Shown here piece after piece: positions 25,303 to 34,098 of a stretch of 64,000 bases of DNA. The DNA is taken from positions 1 to 64,000 of the forward strand of contig NZ_BLAD01000052.1 in NCBI RefSeq assembly GCF_009687845.1. The letters are read 5' to 3'. Position 1 is the first letter of the stretch, and each line of letters begins with the position of its first letter. The position numbers and the translations under genes were made by a program. The notes beneath the pieces are model-generated. The model searched no databases, was not told the DNA's origin, and was given only the letters and a program-made list of their open reading frames with translations. This DNA is from Acrocarpospora corrugata (GTDB taxonomy: Bacteria > Actinomycetota > Actinomycetes > Streptosporangiales > Streptosporangiaceae).

Positions 25303-27072
25303 GTGACGCCGAGGCCAGCTGAATCACCACGCTGGTGGGACGGGCACAAAGCCATGGGGGCGCTCGCTCTGGGGGGAGCCGCCTTTGGCGTGCAGACCAC
25401 CTTTATCGCCGCGGGAGTGCCGAATTCAGACGCATTTCGGGTGACATTACACGCGGTCGCCGGAATGCTCTTTCTCGTTTCCGGCCTGCTGGCGCACTAT
25501 CGGCGGCCGACCAACAGAGTCGGCCTGCTCATGATGGGGGTGGCGATCGGTTTCTTCGCCGAGGACCTGCAGCTCTCCGGCGTCGCCTGGGCGCACACCC
25601 TCGGCCAGCTGACCGTGGCCGCCTCCAGCCCGTTCCTGGTCCAGCTGGCGCTGGCGTTCCCGACCGGCAGGCTGGAGACCCGCCCGCAGCGAATCCTTGC
25701 CGGGGTCGCCTACGCCGGGGCCGCGGCGACCGGCCTGATCATCGCGCTCTTCGTGGACCAGCACGCGCGCTTCGCCGAGAACGCGGTCGGCCTGCTGCTC
25801 ATCAGCGACAACGTCGCCGTGGAGTCGGTGATGAAGGTCGCCTCGCCGCTGACGGCCTTCTTCGTCTCGGTCGGGCTGATGGTCGTCCTGATCCGGCGCT
25901 GGCTCAGGTCACGGCAGCTCATGCGCTCACTGCTGGCGCCCGTGCTCACCCTCCTGATAGCGGGCGGGCTGTTCTCCTCAATCGGCCAGTTCTCGCAGAG
26001 TTTCAGCTTCATCGAGGACCGATTCTCGCTGTACGACACGTTCATCCGTTCCTATGACGTGTTCTTCGCCATCCTGCCGCTCGCGTTCCTATCCGGAATG
26101 ATCTATTTCTACCTGGGTCGCGGCGCGGTCAACCGGCTCCTCCGGCAGCTGCGCGAGCCGAAAGAAGTCGGCGAGATCGAGGAACTGCTCTCCCACTCAC
26201 TCCGGGACGACTCCCTGCGGGTGGCCTTCACCGCCGATCCGGGCCCGGTGGACGAACAGGGCGCCCCGGTGCCGATCGCGCCGTTCCAGACCGTCACCCC
26301 CCTCGGCGGGAGCGGCCACCGCCAGGCCGTCCTCGTACATGATTCGCTGCTGACCGAGGACCCGCGCGTGCTGGAGGCCGTCGCCGCGGCGGCCGGCCTC
26401 GCCCTGGCCAACCAGTCACTGGCCGCCCAGGTGGCCGCGCAACTCGCCGAGGTACGCGCGTCCCGGGCCAGAATCGTGAAAGCCGCCGACGACGAACGCC
26501 GCAGAATCGAGCAGAACCTGCACGACAGCGCCCAGAGCCGCCTGGTCACCGCGTTGCTCAACGTCAACCTGGTCCGCCGCACGCTCGCCCGGCAGGACGC
26601 GCGGGAAGCCGATCTGCTGGCCCTGGTCTCCGAGGCGCTGACCGCGTCCCTGGCCGAGATCAGGGTCCTGGCCCAGGGCCTCTACCCGGCCCTGCTGACC
26701 GCGGGCGGCCTGTCCATCGCCGTCGACGAGCTGGTCGCCCAGCTGCCGCTGCCGGTCGACACCGACCTCGGCCCGCTGCCCAGATTCGCGCCCGAGGTCG
26801 AGGCCGCCGCCTACTTCGTCGTCGCCGAAGGCCTGACCAACGCGCTGAAACACGCCCAGGCCACCCGCCTGCGAGTCGGCATGCGCCACGCCGGCGCCAC
26901 CCTGACCGTCACGGTCGCCGACGACGGCCGCGGCGGCGCCGACCACGCCACCGGCTCCGGCCTGCAAGGACTCCTCGACCGCGTCGCCGCGCTCGGCGGC
27001 GACCTCACCCTCCACAGTCCCGCCCAGGGCGGGACCACCATCAAGGCGGTGCTTCCCGTTGACACCCGCTGA
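25303..27072 (+). CDS. Membrane sensor histidine kinase (NarL/LiaS class)
   Basis: 589 aa from the GTG at 25303. Seven to eight N-terminal membrane segments (about 20-260) are followed by a GAF-like linker. HisKA_3 has ERRRIEQNLHDSAQSRLV with the phosphoacceptor His. The HATPase domain has GLTNALKHAQAT, VADDGRGGAD and GSGLQGLLDRVAALGG. It overlaps the LuxR regulator by 14 bp, so they form one operon. The extended membrane domain suggests sensing within or near the lipid bilayer; the ligand is unknown. Confidence 0.9.
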   Translation: MTPRPAESPRWWDGHKAMGALALGGAAFGVQTTFIAAGVPNSDAFRVTLHAVAGMLFLVSGLLAHYRRPTNRVGLLMMGVAIGFFAEDLQLSGVAWAHTLGQLTVAASSPFLVQLALAFPTGRLETRPQRILAGVAYAGAAATGLIIALFVDQHARFAENAVGLLLISDNVAVESVMKVASPLTAFFVSVGLMVVLIRRWLRSRQLMRSLLAPVLTLLIAGGLFSSIGQFSQSFSFIEDRFSLYDTFIRSYDVFFAILPLAFLSGMIYFYLGRGAVNRLLRQLREPKEVGEIEELLSHSLRDDSLRVAFTADPGPVDEQGAPVPIAPFQTVTPLGGSGHRQAVLVHDSLLTEDPRVLEAVAAAAGLALANQSLAAQVAAQLAEVRASRARIVKAADDERRRIEQNLHDSAQSRLVTALLNVNLVRRTLARQDAREADLLALVSEALTASLAEIRVLAQGLYPALLTAGGLSIAVDELVAQLPLPVDTDLGPLPRFAPEVEAAAYFVVAEGLTNALKHAQATRLRVGMRHAGATLTVTVADDGRGGADHATGSGLQGLLDRVAALGGDLTLHSPAQGGTTIKAVLPVDTR

Positions 27073-27733
27073 CCGCGCGCCCCTGCGCGTCGTCCTCGCC
27101 GAAGACTCAGGTCTGGTACGCGAGGCGGTGGCCAGAGCCCTGCGCAACGAAGGCGTCGAGGTCGCCGCCGAGGTCGGCGACGCGGAGACCCTGCACGCCG
27201 CCGCGGCGGAACACGCCCCGGACGTGGCCGTGATCGACGTCCGGATGCCCCCCGGCTACCGGACCGAGGGCCTGCGCGCCGCCCTCGACCTGCGCCGCCG
27301 CCACCCGGGCATCGGCATCCTGCTGCTGTCGGCCCGGCTGGAGACCCGCTACCTGTTCACCCTGCTCGACGGCGCTCCGCGCGGTGTCGGCTACCTGCTC
27401 AAGGACCGGGTCGCCGGGATCGAGGAGTTCGTCGACGCGCTCCGCCAGATCCACGCGGGCGGCTGCGTCATCGACCCCGAGGTGGTCGCCAAACTCCTGG
27501 CCCGCCGGGCCGCCCAGGCGACCCTGCTCAGCTCCCGCGAACTGGACATCCTGGGCTTGATGGCCGAGGGCCTGTCCAACCAGGCCATCAGCCGGCGCCT
27601 GCACCTGGCGCCCCGAACCGTCGAAGCGCACATCCGGAGCGTGTTCATCCGGCTCGACCTGCCGCCCGCGCCCGACTACCACCGCCGGGTCCAGGCCGTC
27701 CTCGCCTACCTGCGGCGGGACGGATCGTCGTAG
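27059..27733 (+). CDS. NarL/LuxR-family response regulator
   Basis: 224 aa from a TTG at 27059 that overlaps the kinase stop. Receiver: VVLAEDSG, phosphoacceptor in VAVIDVRMPPGY, GYLLKDRV. Output: LSSRELDILGLMAEGLSNQAISRRLHLAPRTVEAHIRSVFIRL, a complete LuxR helix-turn-helix. Cognate of the kinase directly upstream. Targets are not obvious. Confidence 0.9.
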   Translation: MTPADRAPLRVVLAEDSGLVREAVARALRNEGVEVAAEVGDAETLHAAAAEHAPDVAVIDVRMPPGYRTEGLRAALDLRRRHPGIGILLLSARLETRYLFTLLDGAPRGVGYLLKDRVAGIEEFVDALRQIHAGGCVIDPEVVAKLLARRAAQATLLSSRELDILGLMAEGLSNQAISRRLHLAPRTVEAHIRSVFIRLDLPPAPDYHRRVQAVLAYLRRDGSS

Positions 27734-27779
27734 CTTGCAGGAGATGGGCTGCTCCCCCGCATCCCAAACCTCGCCGAAC

Positions 27780-28800
27780 TCATCGCTGAACAGCTCGCGC
27801 CGGACGGGCGTCACCGGCGGGAGACATCCTCTCCAGGCGGGTGCGAGCCGTGCCAGTTCGGTCTGGACGGAGTCGTTGAGGTCGGCCTGGAGGTCGAGGT
27901 TGGAGACGGGAGGGAGGCAGCCTTCGATGATGTGAACGGCCGCCCGGGGTCCTTCCGCGTAGCTGAACATGAGGCGGAACGAGGCGCCTGGCTTGCCTCC
28001 CTGGCAGCCGTCGCCGCCCGGCCAGTGGTCCAGGGAGTTCAAGGCCGCCGCGAGGCGCCGCGCCTCCTGCGGGCCGTGCTGCGCGCGCGTGTCCTTGCCG
28101 GTTGGGCCGTGCTTGCAGATCAGCACCGAGACGGGCGTTTCTGGGACCATCAGGGTTTCCTGGCCTCGACGCCCGCCCGGCCCGAGGCAGACGTCCTCCG
28201 GCGGTTCTATCCGCCAATTTCCGGTGGGTAGGCGGCGGTGATCGTCTTTCCGACGTAGGACCGGGATTTGATGGTGCCGTTGGTCGTCGTCGCGCAGGAG
28301 TTGACCTCCTCGGCGCTGCCCAGCCACAGGGACTTTCCGCCGGGGTAGTCGAAACGGATGAGGTAGTTGATCATCGGCCCGCCCATCATGGTGCACGACC
28401 AGCCGTCGTCCCGGGCGATGGGGAGATAGGACAGGTCCCGGGCCATCCTCTGAACGCCGTCCGCCAGTAGCCGAGATCCGGCGAACCGTTCGCGGCCCAT
28501 CTTCATGTTGCTCCCCGGGTAGGCGCAGATCGTCGCCGCGACCGGTTCGCCGGGCACCAGCGTGTCCCCGGCTCCGTCGATGCCCGAGGCCGCGGGAACC
28601 CATCCCCCTGCGCCTCCCCCGCCGTACTGCGGCGGGCAGGCTGACCGCACGGTCGGCGTCTCGGAGACCGAGGCCGAGGTCAGAACAGCCAGCGAACACA
28701 ACACGACCGCCGTCAGCGCGAGACCGGCCCCCAGATGGCGCTTCACACCAGTGAAGACGTCGATCACACCCGATCGGTTCGCCGGGCGCGGCCAAATCAT
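27780..28800 (-). pseudogene. Frameshifted secreted protein with two tandem related domains
   Basis: The first part (28800 to 28207) has a hydrophobic N-terminus and ends ...AAYPPEIGG before TAG. The continuation lies in another frame (EPPEDVCLGPGGRRGQETLMVPETPVSVLICKHG... to LARLAPAW). Both halves share a pattern of a start-region cysteine, a GxxxxxQRM/ARRLAAALNSL helix and a later cysteine (DDGWSCTM, PGGDGCQGG), so they look like tandem copies of one ~95-residue domain. One base is missing near 28207-28225. The end is also unclear: the second frame has no stop before it runs antisense into the LuxR gene. No family name recognised. Confidence 0.55.
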
Positions 28801-28870
28801 CCATGCCCGGCTACTAAACGGTCAGCTATCGGGACAGGTCGCAGCGGCCACGTTGTGGCCGGAACGACGG

Positions 28871-28891
28871 CCCGCCCTGATTGAGGGCGGG
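28871..28891 (+). promoter_or_regulatory. Hairpin in the leader of the polysaccharide lyase gene
   Basis: Perfect 8-bp inverted repeat CCCGCCCT / AGGGCGGG with a 5-base loop. Its right arm contains the only purine-rich stretch before the GTG at 28905, so it could mask translation initiation, or it may be an operator. Confidence 0.3.
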
Positions 28892-28904
28892 TGATAATTC
28901 TGTC

Positions 28905-31145
28905 GTGACGGGGCATTCCAGGCGGTTGTTCTTCCAGGCCGGTGCTGTCGCCGCCGCTGGGGTGCTTGGTGCGCTGGTTCCGGCGCTGCCGGCGAATACG
29001 CCGGGCAGTTCATTCATTCTGTTGCGGCGGCGTTGGCTTGAGGTGACCGCGGGGTCCGGGCTGGACGCGCGGGTGGAGCCGTATCGGACGAGGTTGGCCG
29101 TGCTGGGGGCGAAGGCGGCGCGGCATCGGGATGCGATGGTGCTGGGCGAGGGGTCGGTTTGGGGGGATCTGCCGTTTCCGTCGTTCATGGCGACGCCGGC
29201 ACGTCTCCAGCAGATGGCGCGGGCTTTCGTGCTGCCGGGGACCGGGGTGACCGGGGACGCGCGACTGGGAGAGGCGGTCGCGGCCGGGGTCGATCACTAT
29301 CGGCGGCAGGTGTACGCGGCGGGGGCGGATCCGGTGGGGAATTGGTGGCATTGGGAGATCGGGGTTCCGAAGCGGTTGCTTGACGCGGCGGTGCTGGTCG
29401 GGGATCACTTCGGCGAGAGGCGGAGCGCGAAGCTCCGGGATGCCGTGGACTATTTCGTGCCGGAGCGGCGGCTGGGGAGTTATCGCGGGAACAGCACCGG
29501 GGCCAATCGGGTGGATCTGTGTCTGGTGATGTTGTTGCGGGCGATGCTGCGGGCGGATCCGGAGAAAGCGGATCTGGCGGTGGCCGCTCTTTCGCCGGTC
29601 TTTCCCTATGTCGAGGAGGGCGATGGGTTCTACCGGGACGGGTCGTTCATCCAGCACACGTTCATTCCCTACCAGGGCGCGTACGGCTCGTCGTTGCTGA
29701 ACGGGATCGCCACCATTTTCGCGGTGCTGCGCGGATCCCCGTGGGAGATCACCGACGAGAACATCTTCGAGACCGTGGACCGGTCATTCGCACCTTTCAT
29801 TCACAACGGGTTCTGCATGGATCTGGTCCGGGGGCGGGGAATCAACCGGAGGCCGTTCGGGGACCATCAGCGGGGGCGGGAGATCGCGGCCTCGATTCTG
29901 CTGCTCGGGGAGGCGGCGGAGCCCGCGGTGCGGTCGCGATGGCAGGGCATGGTGAAAGGGTGGGCTCAGCGGAACACGCACGAACCCATGCTCAAGGCCG
30001 CCGAGCGGGATGATCTGGGGTTTCATGCCAGGCTTGCCGCGGTTCTGGATGATGACGCGATCGCGGCCGTGGATGAGCCGGTCGGGCATCGGTTGCTGCC
30101 GATGAGCGCGCGAGCCGTACATCGGAGGGCGGGGTGGTGTGCGGGGCTGAGTATGGCCTCGGATCGGGTCGGGCACTATGAGCATGGGAACGGCGAGAAC
30201 CTGCGGGGGTGGCACACCGGTTCGGGGATGCTCTACTGGTGGGCGGCCGGGCATGGGGATCAGTATTCGGATTCGTTCTGGCCGACCGTCGATCCGTACC
30301 GGCTGCCGGGCACGACCGTGTCCACGCGGCGGCTGCCGGACGGCGCGGGGGGCGGGTGGGGGGATACCTGCCCGCCGGGGCGGTGGGTCGGTGGCGCGAC
30401 CGACGGACTGTACGCGACGGTGGGTCAGCACCTGAACGGGCTGGAAAGCACGATGGAGGCTTTCAAGTCGTGGTTCTTCCTGGACGACGCGGTGGTCTGC
30501 TTGGGCGCGGGAATCACCAGTGAGGACGGCGTTCCCGTCGAAACCATCGTGGACAACCGCAGAACAGATGCGTTGCTCATTTCTCACGAAAAATGGGCGC
30601 ATCTGGATGGGCATGCTGGTTACGTGTTCCCGCCCGGGATCAAAACGCTCCGGGAGAGACGCACCGCCGGCCTGGTGGCCCGGGATTATGTGACGCTCTG
30701 GCTGGATCACGGGACGGATCCCAGTTCAGCCGGATATTTCTACGTTCTCCTGCCGGGGGCGACGCAGGCGGAGACGCGGGCCCGCGCCGAAGACGCCGCC
30801 TGGGTGAACGTCCTGGCCAACACCGCGCGGCAGCAGGCCGTGCGCATCCCCTCCCTCGGGATCACCGCGGCCAACTTCTGGCGCGACGGGGCCGCGGGCC
30901 CGCTGATCGCGTCCGCGCCGTGCGCCGTCCTCGCCAGGGAGCACTCCGACGGCACGGCGACCGTGACCGTGTCGGACCCCCGGCGGGACCTGTCCGGGCT
31001 CACCGTGACCTGGAGACGCGCGACCACCGGGATCCTGCGCGATCACCCTCTCGTCACCGGCGTCCGGACCGGTTCGGAGCTCACCCTGACCTTCGGCCGG
31101 CTGGCCGACCGGCACGGCGCCTCGATCACCGTCACGATTTCCTGA
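28905..31145 (+). CDS. Polysaccharide lyase family 8 (hyaluronate/chondroitin/xanthan lyase-like)
   Basis: About 746 aa from the GTG at 28905. The N-terminus has a twin-arginine signal (HSRRLFFQAG then a hydrophobic core), so export by Tat is likely. The alpha/alpha toroid runs to ~residue 340, followed by the PL8 beta-sandwich domains. Catalytic residues are aligned by spacing: Asn201 (TGANRVD), His251 and Tyr260 (QHTFIPYQGAYG), as Asn-His-Tyr 50 and 9 residues apart in known lyases. It cleaves uronic-acid-containing polysaccharides by beta-elimination. The last 14 bp overlap the convergent GT39 gene. Confidence 0.9.
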   Translation: MTGHSRRLFFQAGAVAAAGVLGALVPALPANTPGSSFILLRRRWLEVTAGSGLDARVEPYRTRLAVLGAKAARHRDAMVLGEGSVWGDLPFPSFMATPARLQQMARAFVLPGTGVTGDARLGEAVAAGVDHYRRQVYAAGADPVGNWWHWEIGVPKRLLDAAVLVGDHFGERRSAKLRDAVDYFVPERRLGSYRGNSTGANRVDLCLVMLLRAMLRADPEKADLAVAALSPVFPYVEEGDGFYRDGSFIQHTFIPYQGAYGSSLLNGIATIFAVLRGSPWEITDENIFETVDRSFAPFIHNGFCMDLVRGRGINRRPFGDHQRGREIAASILLLGEAAEPAVRSRWQGMVKGWAQRNTHEPMLKAAERDDLGFHARLAAVLDDDAIAAVDEPVGHRLLPMSARAVHRRAGWCAGLSMASDRVGHYEHGNGENLRGWHTGSGMLYWWAAGHGDQYSDSFWPTVDPYRLPGTTVSTRRLPDGAGGGWGDTCPPGRWVGGATDGLYATVGQHLNGLESTMEAFKSWFFLDDAVVCLGAGITSEDGVPVETIVDNRRTDALLISHEKWAHLDGHAGYVFPPGIKTLRERRTAGLVARDYVTLWLDHGTDPSSAGYFYVLLPGATQAETRARAEDAAWVNVLANTARQQAVRIPSLGITAANFWRDGAAGPLIASAPCAVLAREHSDGTATVTVSDPRRDLSGLTVTWRRATTGILRDHPLVTGVRTGSELTLTFGRLADRHGASITVTIS

Positions 31146-32541
31146 GGTCGCGGACGTACAGGCCGAACCAGGAGTAGCCGAAGTCCTCGGTCGACTCCAA
31201 AGTGAAGTCCGGGTCGGCCATGAGGGCCAGGTATCGCTCGTCGTCCTCGGCGAACGCGCTGTTCTGATGTTTGCGGCCGCCCGTGACCACCCAGATCCTG
31301 TCCACGCCGGCCAGGGCGGCCGTGAGTTCGGGTGCGGTTCTGGGTGTGTCGCGGTCCGGGGGGTAGGTGAGATCGCGCAGGTCGCGGTAGGCGGCGTCGT
31401 ACACGCCCGCGAACAGGCGGCCGAACTCGTTCACGTAGAGGACGGCGTCGCCGGGGCGTCCCCGGGCCTGGAGCGCCAGAGCCATGCCGCGCAGATCGTC
31501 TGGACGGGAGTCGGGTTCGCGGATCCGCAGGTGGGCGGGGACGGTCAGCGCCACGACGAGCGCCAGGCCGAGCCACGTCAGGGCGCGGGGGCGCAGGGCG
31601 TCGAGACCGGCTCCGGCGAGCAGCGCCATTGCGGGGACGGCGAACAGCAGGTAGCGCGGGCTGTAGACGGGATAGAGCTGCGAGATCGCCATGGACAGGA
31701 CCGGCAGGAGCGCCCAGGGCACGGCGACAACGGCCAGCCGACGGTCACGAACGGCACCGCAGATCACGAGAACGAGCAGTGGCAGGGCGACCCAGGCGTT
31801 CCCGGCGATCTCGTCGCCGAGTGTGGGGACGGCGGCGAACGTGGGCGGCTTCAGCCACCCCAGCTGTGCGTCCCGCTGGCTGACCGCCAGAAACGCCAGC
31901 GGCAGGATCCCCACCCCGGCCAGCGCGAGCGACTCGCCGAACCTGCCCACGCCACGACGCCAGTACGCCACGGTGATCGCGTGCGCGAAGACCAGCAGCA
32001 AGGCGTACACGTGGAACCATCCGAGCAGGATCAGGCTCGCCGCGTAACCGGCATACCATCCCCGATGCTCCCGGCGGACGGCCTCGACCAGCAGCCAGGT
32101 GGACAGCACGGCCACCGCCGTCACGATCGCGTAGCTGCGCGCCTCCTGGGCGTACCGGCTGACCATCGGCAACGCCACGAAGACCAGCCCGGCCAGCAGA
32201 CCGGCCCGGGGCGAGACCAGCCGCCGTCCCAGCACCACGATCCCGTACGCCGCGGCCACGGTCGCCAGCACCGACGGCAGCCGCAGCGCCAGCTCACCGG
32301 TCGAGACCGCCGCGAACGGACGCAGGATCAGGTAGTAGAGCGCGTGCACCCGATCGATGTGATCGAGCAGCCGCCACAGGTCGCCGAAGGGCATCGACGC
32401 GGCCAGGGCGCTCACCGATTCGTCCCGCCAGAACGACGGCGTGGTGACCCCCCACAGGCCCACCACGGCCGCCGCCACTGCCGGAACCGCGTCCGGCCAG
32501 CGCGACCGGATTTCGGTTGCTTCAAAAATAGCCCTTGCCAT
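31132..32541 (-). CDS. GT39-like polytopic membrane glycosyltransferase
   Basis: 469 aa. Ten to eleven membrane segments. The first extracytoplasmic loop has FWRDESVSAL, the acidic pair of GT39/ArnT-like enzymes, and RYAQEARSYA further on. The C-terminal ~110 residues form a soluble domain. It probably transfers a polyprenyl-phosphate-linked sugar. No other glycan gene is adjacent except the convergent lyase. The ATG lies inside the loop of a 9-bp inverted repeat and has no Shine-Dalgarno, suggesting a leaderless message or operator control. Confidence 0.82.
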   Translation of the reverse strand: MARAIFEATEIRSRWPDAVPAVAAAVVGLWGVTTPSFWRDESVSALAASMPFGDLWRLLDHIDRVHALYYLILRPFAAVSTGELALRLPSVLATVAAAYGIVVLGRRLVSPRAGLLAGLVFVALPMVSRYAQEARSYAIVTAVAVLSTWLLVEAVRREHRGWYAGYAASLILLGWFHVYALLLVFAHAITVAYWRRGVGRFGESLALAGVGILPLAFLAVSQRDAQLGWLKPPTFAAVPTLGDEIAGNAWVALPLLVLVICGAVRDRRLAVVAVPWALLPVLSMAISQLYPVYSPRYLLFAVPAMALLAGAGLDALRPRALTWLGLALVVALTVPAHLRIREPDSRPDDLRGMALALQARGRPGDAVLYVNEFGRLFAGVYDAAYRDLRDLTYPPDRDTPRTAPELTAALAGVDRIWVVTGGRKHQNSAFAEDDERYLALMADPDFTLESTEDFGYSWFGLYVRDLRKS

Positions 32542-32551
32542 GGGGCTATTT
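32526..32551. promoter_or_regulatory. Palindrome spanning the start codon of the GT39 gene
   Basis: Perfect inverted repeat AAATAGCCC-N8-GGGCTATTT with the start codon (32539-32541) in the spacer. AT-rich against a very GC-rich background. Confidence 0.5.
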
Positions 32552-32653
32552 CATAGCATCACGCCAAGTCGGCACCCCTATCAGCCCCGGCCTGGGGTCG
32601 GCCTCGCCGGCCACGGGCCTTCGGGTAGTCTGTCGATGCGTACCGACGCGACC

Positions 32654-32719
32654 AAGGAGGTGAGACCCATTACCGCCAGATCAGGCCGGGTGCTCTCCTC
32701 TCACGGCCGTCCTCGGTGA
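32654..32719 (+). other. Putative leader peptide with perfect Shine-Dalgarno and AUU start
   Basis: AAGGAGGTGA at 32654-32663 is a ten-base match to the 16S anti-Shine-Dalgarno sequence. Five bases later ATT (32669) opens a 16-codon frame reading TARSGRVLSSHGRPR after the initiator and ending TGA at 32719, 39 bp before the methyltransferase ATG. A frame through ATG 32636 is also open to the same stop. The arginine-rich product and position suggest a regulatory leader; this is inference. Confidence 0.35.
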
Positions 32720-32758
32720 CATCGAGAGCGCCCTTCGGCTTCCCCGGAAGGTTGCTCA

Positions 32759-33535
32759 ATGTCGCTTCTCACTCTGCCCGCCATCGTCATCCGGCTGCGC
32801 GCCGCAGGCTGCGTATTCGCCGAGGATGAGGCGGAGCTGCTCGTCTCCACCGCCACCACCCCCGATGATCTCGCGGGTATGGTCGACCGGCGGGTCGCCG
32901 GGCTCCCGCTGGAACATGTCCTGGGCTGGGCGGAATTCTGTGGTCTGCGGATCGCCGTGGATCCCGGGGTGTTCGTCCCGCGACGCCGTACCGAATTCCT
33001 GGTCGCGCAGGCGCTCGCGCTGGCGGCCGGCCGGGACGTGATCGTGGACCTGTGCTGCGGCTCCGGCGCGGTGGGCGCGGCCCTGGCCGCCGCGCTCGGC
33101 CAGGTCGAGTTGCACGCGGTGGACATCGATCCGCTCGCCGTGCGGTGCGCGCGGCGCAATCTCGACGCTCCCGTGTACCAGGGCGACCTGTACGACCCGC
33201 TTCCGCCGGACCTGCGGGGGCGAGTCGGGATCCTGGTGGCGAGCGCCCCTTACGTCCCCACCGACGCGATCGGCCTGCTGCCGGCCGAGGCCCGGGTGCA
33301 CGAGCCGAGAGTCGCCCTCGACGGCGGGGCCGACGGACTGGACGTCGTCCGCCGGGTGGCCGCCCAGGCGGTGCGCTGGCTCGCCCCCGGCGGGCGGCTG
33401 CTGGTCGAGACCAGCGCCCGGCAGGCCGGCAGCACGGCCGAGGCGGTCGCGGCGGGCGGCATGGTCCCCCTGGTGACCGGCTCCGACGACCTGGACGCCA
33501 CCGTCGTGATCGGAACCCCCATCGGGGTGGCATAG
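32759..33535 (+). CDS. HemK/PrmC-like putative protein-glutamine methyltransferase
   Basis: 258 aa with GGAAGG before the ATG. An N-terminal helical domain (GLPLEHVLGWAEFCGLRIAVDPGVFVPRRRTEFLV) precedes a Rossmann SAM domain: VDLCCGSGAVGAALA (motif I) and VDIDPLAVRCARRN. PrmC methylates the GGQ glutamine of release factors and relies on an NPPY loop. Here the equivalent at 162-165 is SAPY (VASAPYVPT); relatives have NAPY, so the key Asn is Ser. This may change or abolish glutamine methylation. It is probably a divergent paralogue rather than the housekeeping PrmC. Confidence 0.82.
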   Translation: MSLLTLPAIVIRLRAAGCVFAEDEAELLVSTATTPDDLAGMVDRRVAGLPLEHVLGWAEFCGLRIAVDPGVFVPRRRTEFLVAQALALAAGRDVIVDLCCGSGAVGAALAAALGQVELHAVDIDPLAVRCARRNLDAPVYQGDLYDPLPPDLRGRVGILVASAPYVPTDAIGLLPAEARVHEPRVALDGGADGLDVVRRVAAQAVRWLAPGGRLLVETSARQAGSTAEAVAAGGMVPLVTGSDDLDATVVIGTPIGVA

Positions 33536-33585
33536 ATTCACGGGTCCGCCGCGTCCTTGGTTGGTGACACGGCGAGGAGGACCGG

Positions 33586-34098
33586 GTGGATCCAGGGTTT
33601 GAGGCGGACTTCCAGCAGTTCGTCGTCGCTCGCTCCGGTGCGCTGTTCCGCACCGCGTACCTGCTGACCGGGGACAGGCACGCCGCCGAGTACCTGGTCC
33701 AGTCGGCGCTGGCGAAGACGGCGGCGAAGCTGGCCGATCTGCGCGACCCGGCGGCCGTGGAGGGGTACGTGCGCCGGGTCATGTACCACGAGCAGGTGAG
33801 TTCGTGGCGGCGGCGGTCGCGGGTCAGCGAGGTGTCCACCGAGCACCTGCCCGACCGGATCGGGGCCGGGCACGCCGACGTGACCGACCTACGGGTGGTG
33901 ATGCGGGCGGCGCTGGCGCGGCTGACCGCGCGGCAGCGCAGCATCCTGGTGCTGCGCTACTTCGAGGACCTGTCGGAAACCGAGATCGCCCGGGTGCTGG
34001 GGCTCCGGGTCGGTTCGGTGCGCAGCCAGGTTCACCGCTCGCTGAAGCGGCTCAGGAAGATCGCTCCGGAACTGGACGCGGTGAGGGAGTTCGGATGA
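33586..34098 (+). CDS. ECF sigma factor, SigE-like actinobacterial family
   Basis: 170 aa from a GTG at 33586 behind GAGGAGG. Region 2 (FQQFVVARSGALFRTAYLLTGDRHAAEYLVQSALAKT) and region 4 (LTARQRSILVLRYFEDLSETEIARVLGLRVGSVRSQVHRSLKRL) match the small SigE-type sigma factors that actinomycetes carry in many copies. It overlaps the next gene by ATGA, so a membrane-anchored partner is made with it. That partner may act as anti-sigma factor. Confidence 0.92.
   Translation: MDPGFEADFQQFVVARSGALFRTAYLLTGDRHAAEYLVQSALAKTAAKLADLRDPAAVEGYVRRVMYHEQVSSWRRRSRVSEVSTEHLPDRIGAGHADVTDLRVVMRAALARLTARQRSILVLRYFEDLSETEIARVLGLRVGSVRSQVHRSLKRLRKIAPELDAVREFG

Noticed and set aside
27107-28804. 565-aa minus-strand frame as one intact gene
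   Set aside because: Its first third and last third are shadow sequence; only the middle matches the second domain of the frameshifted secreted protein.
31267-32556. 429-aa plus-strand frame opposite the GT39 gene
   Set aside because: Antisense shadow with extreme Gln/Arg/Gly content.
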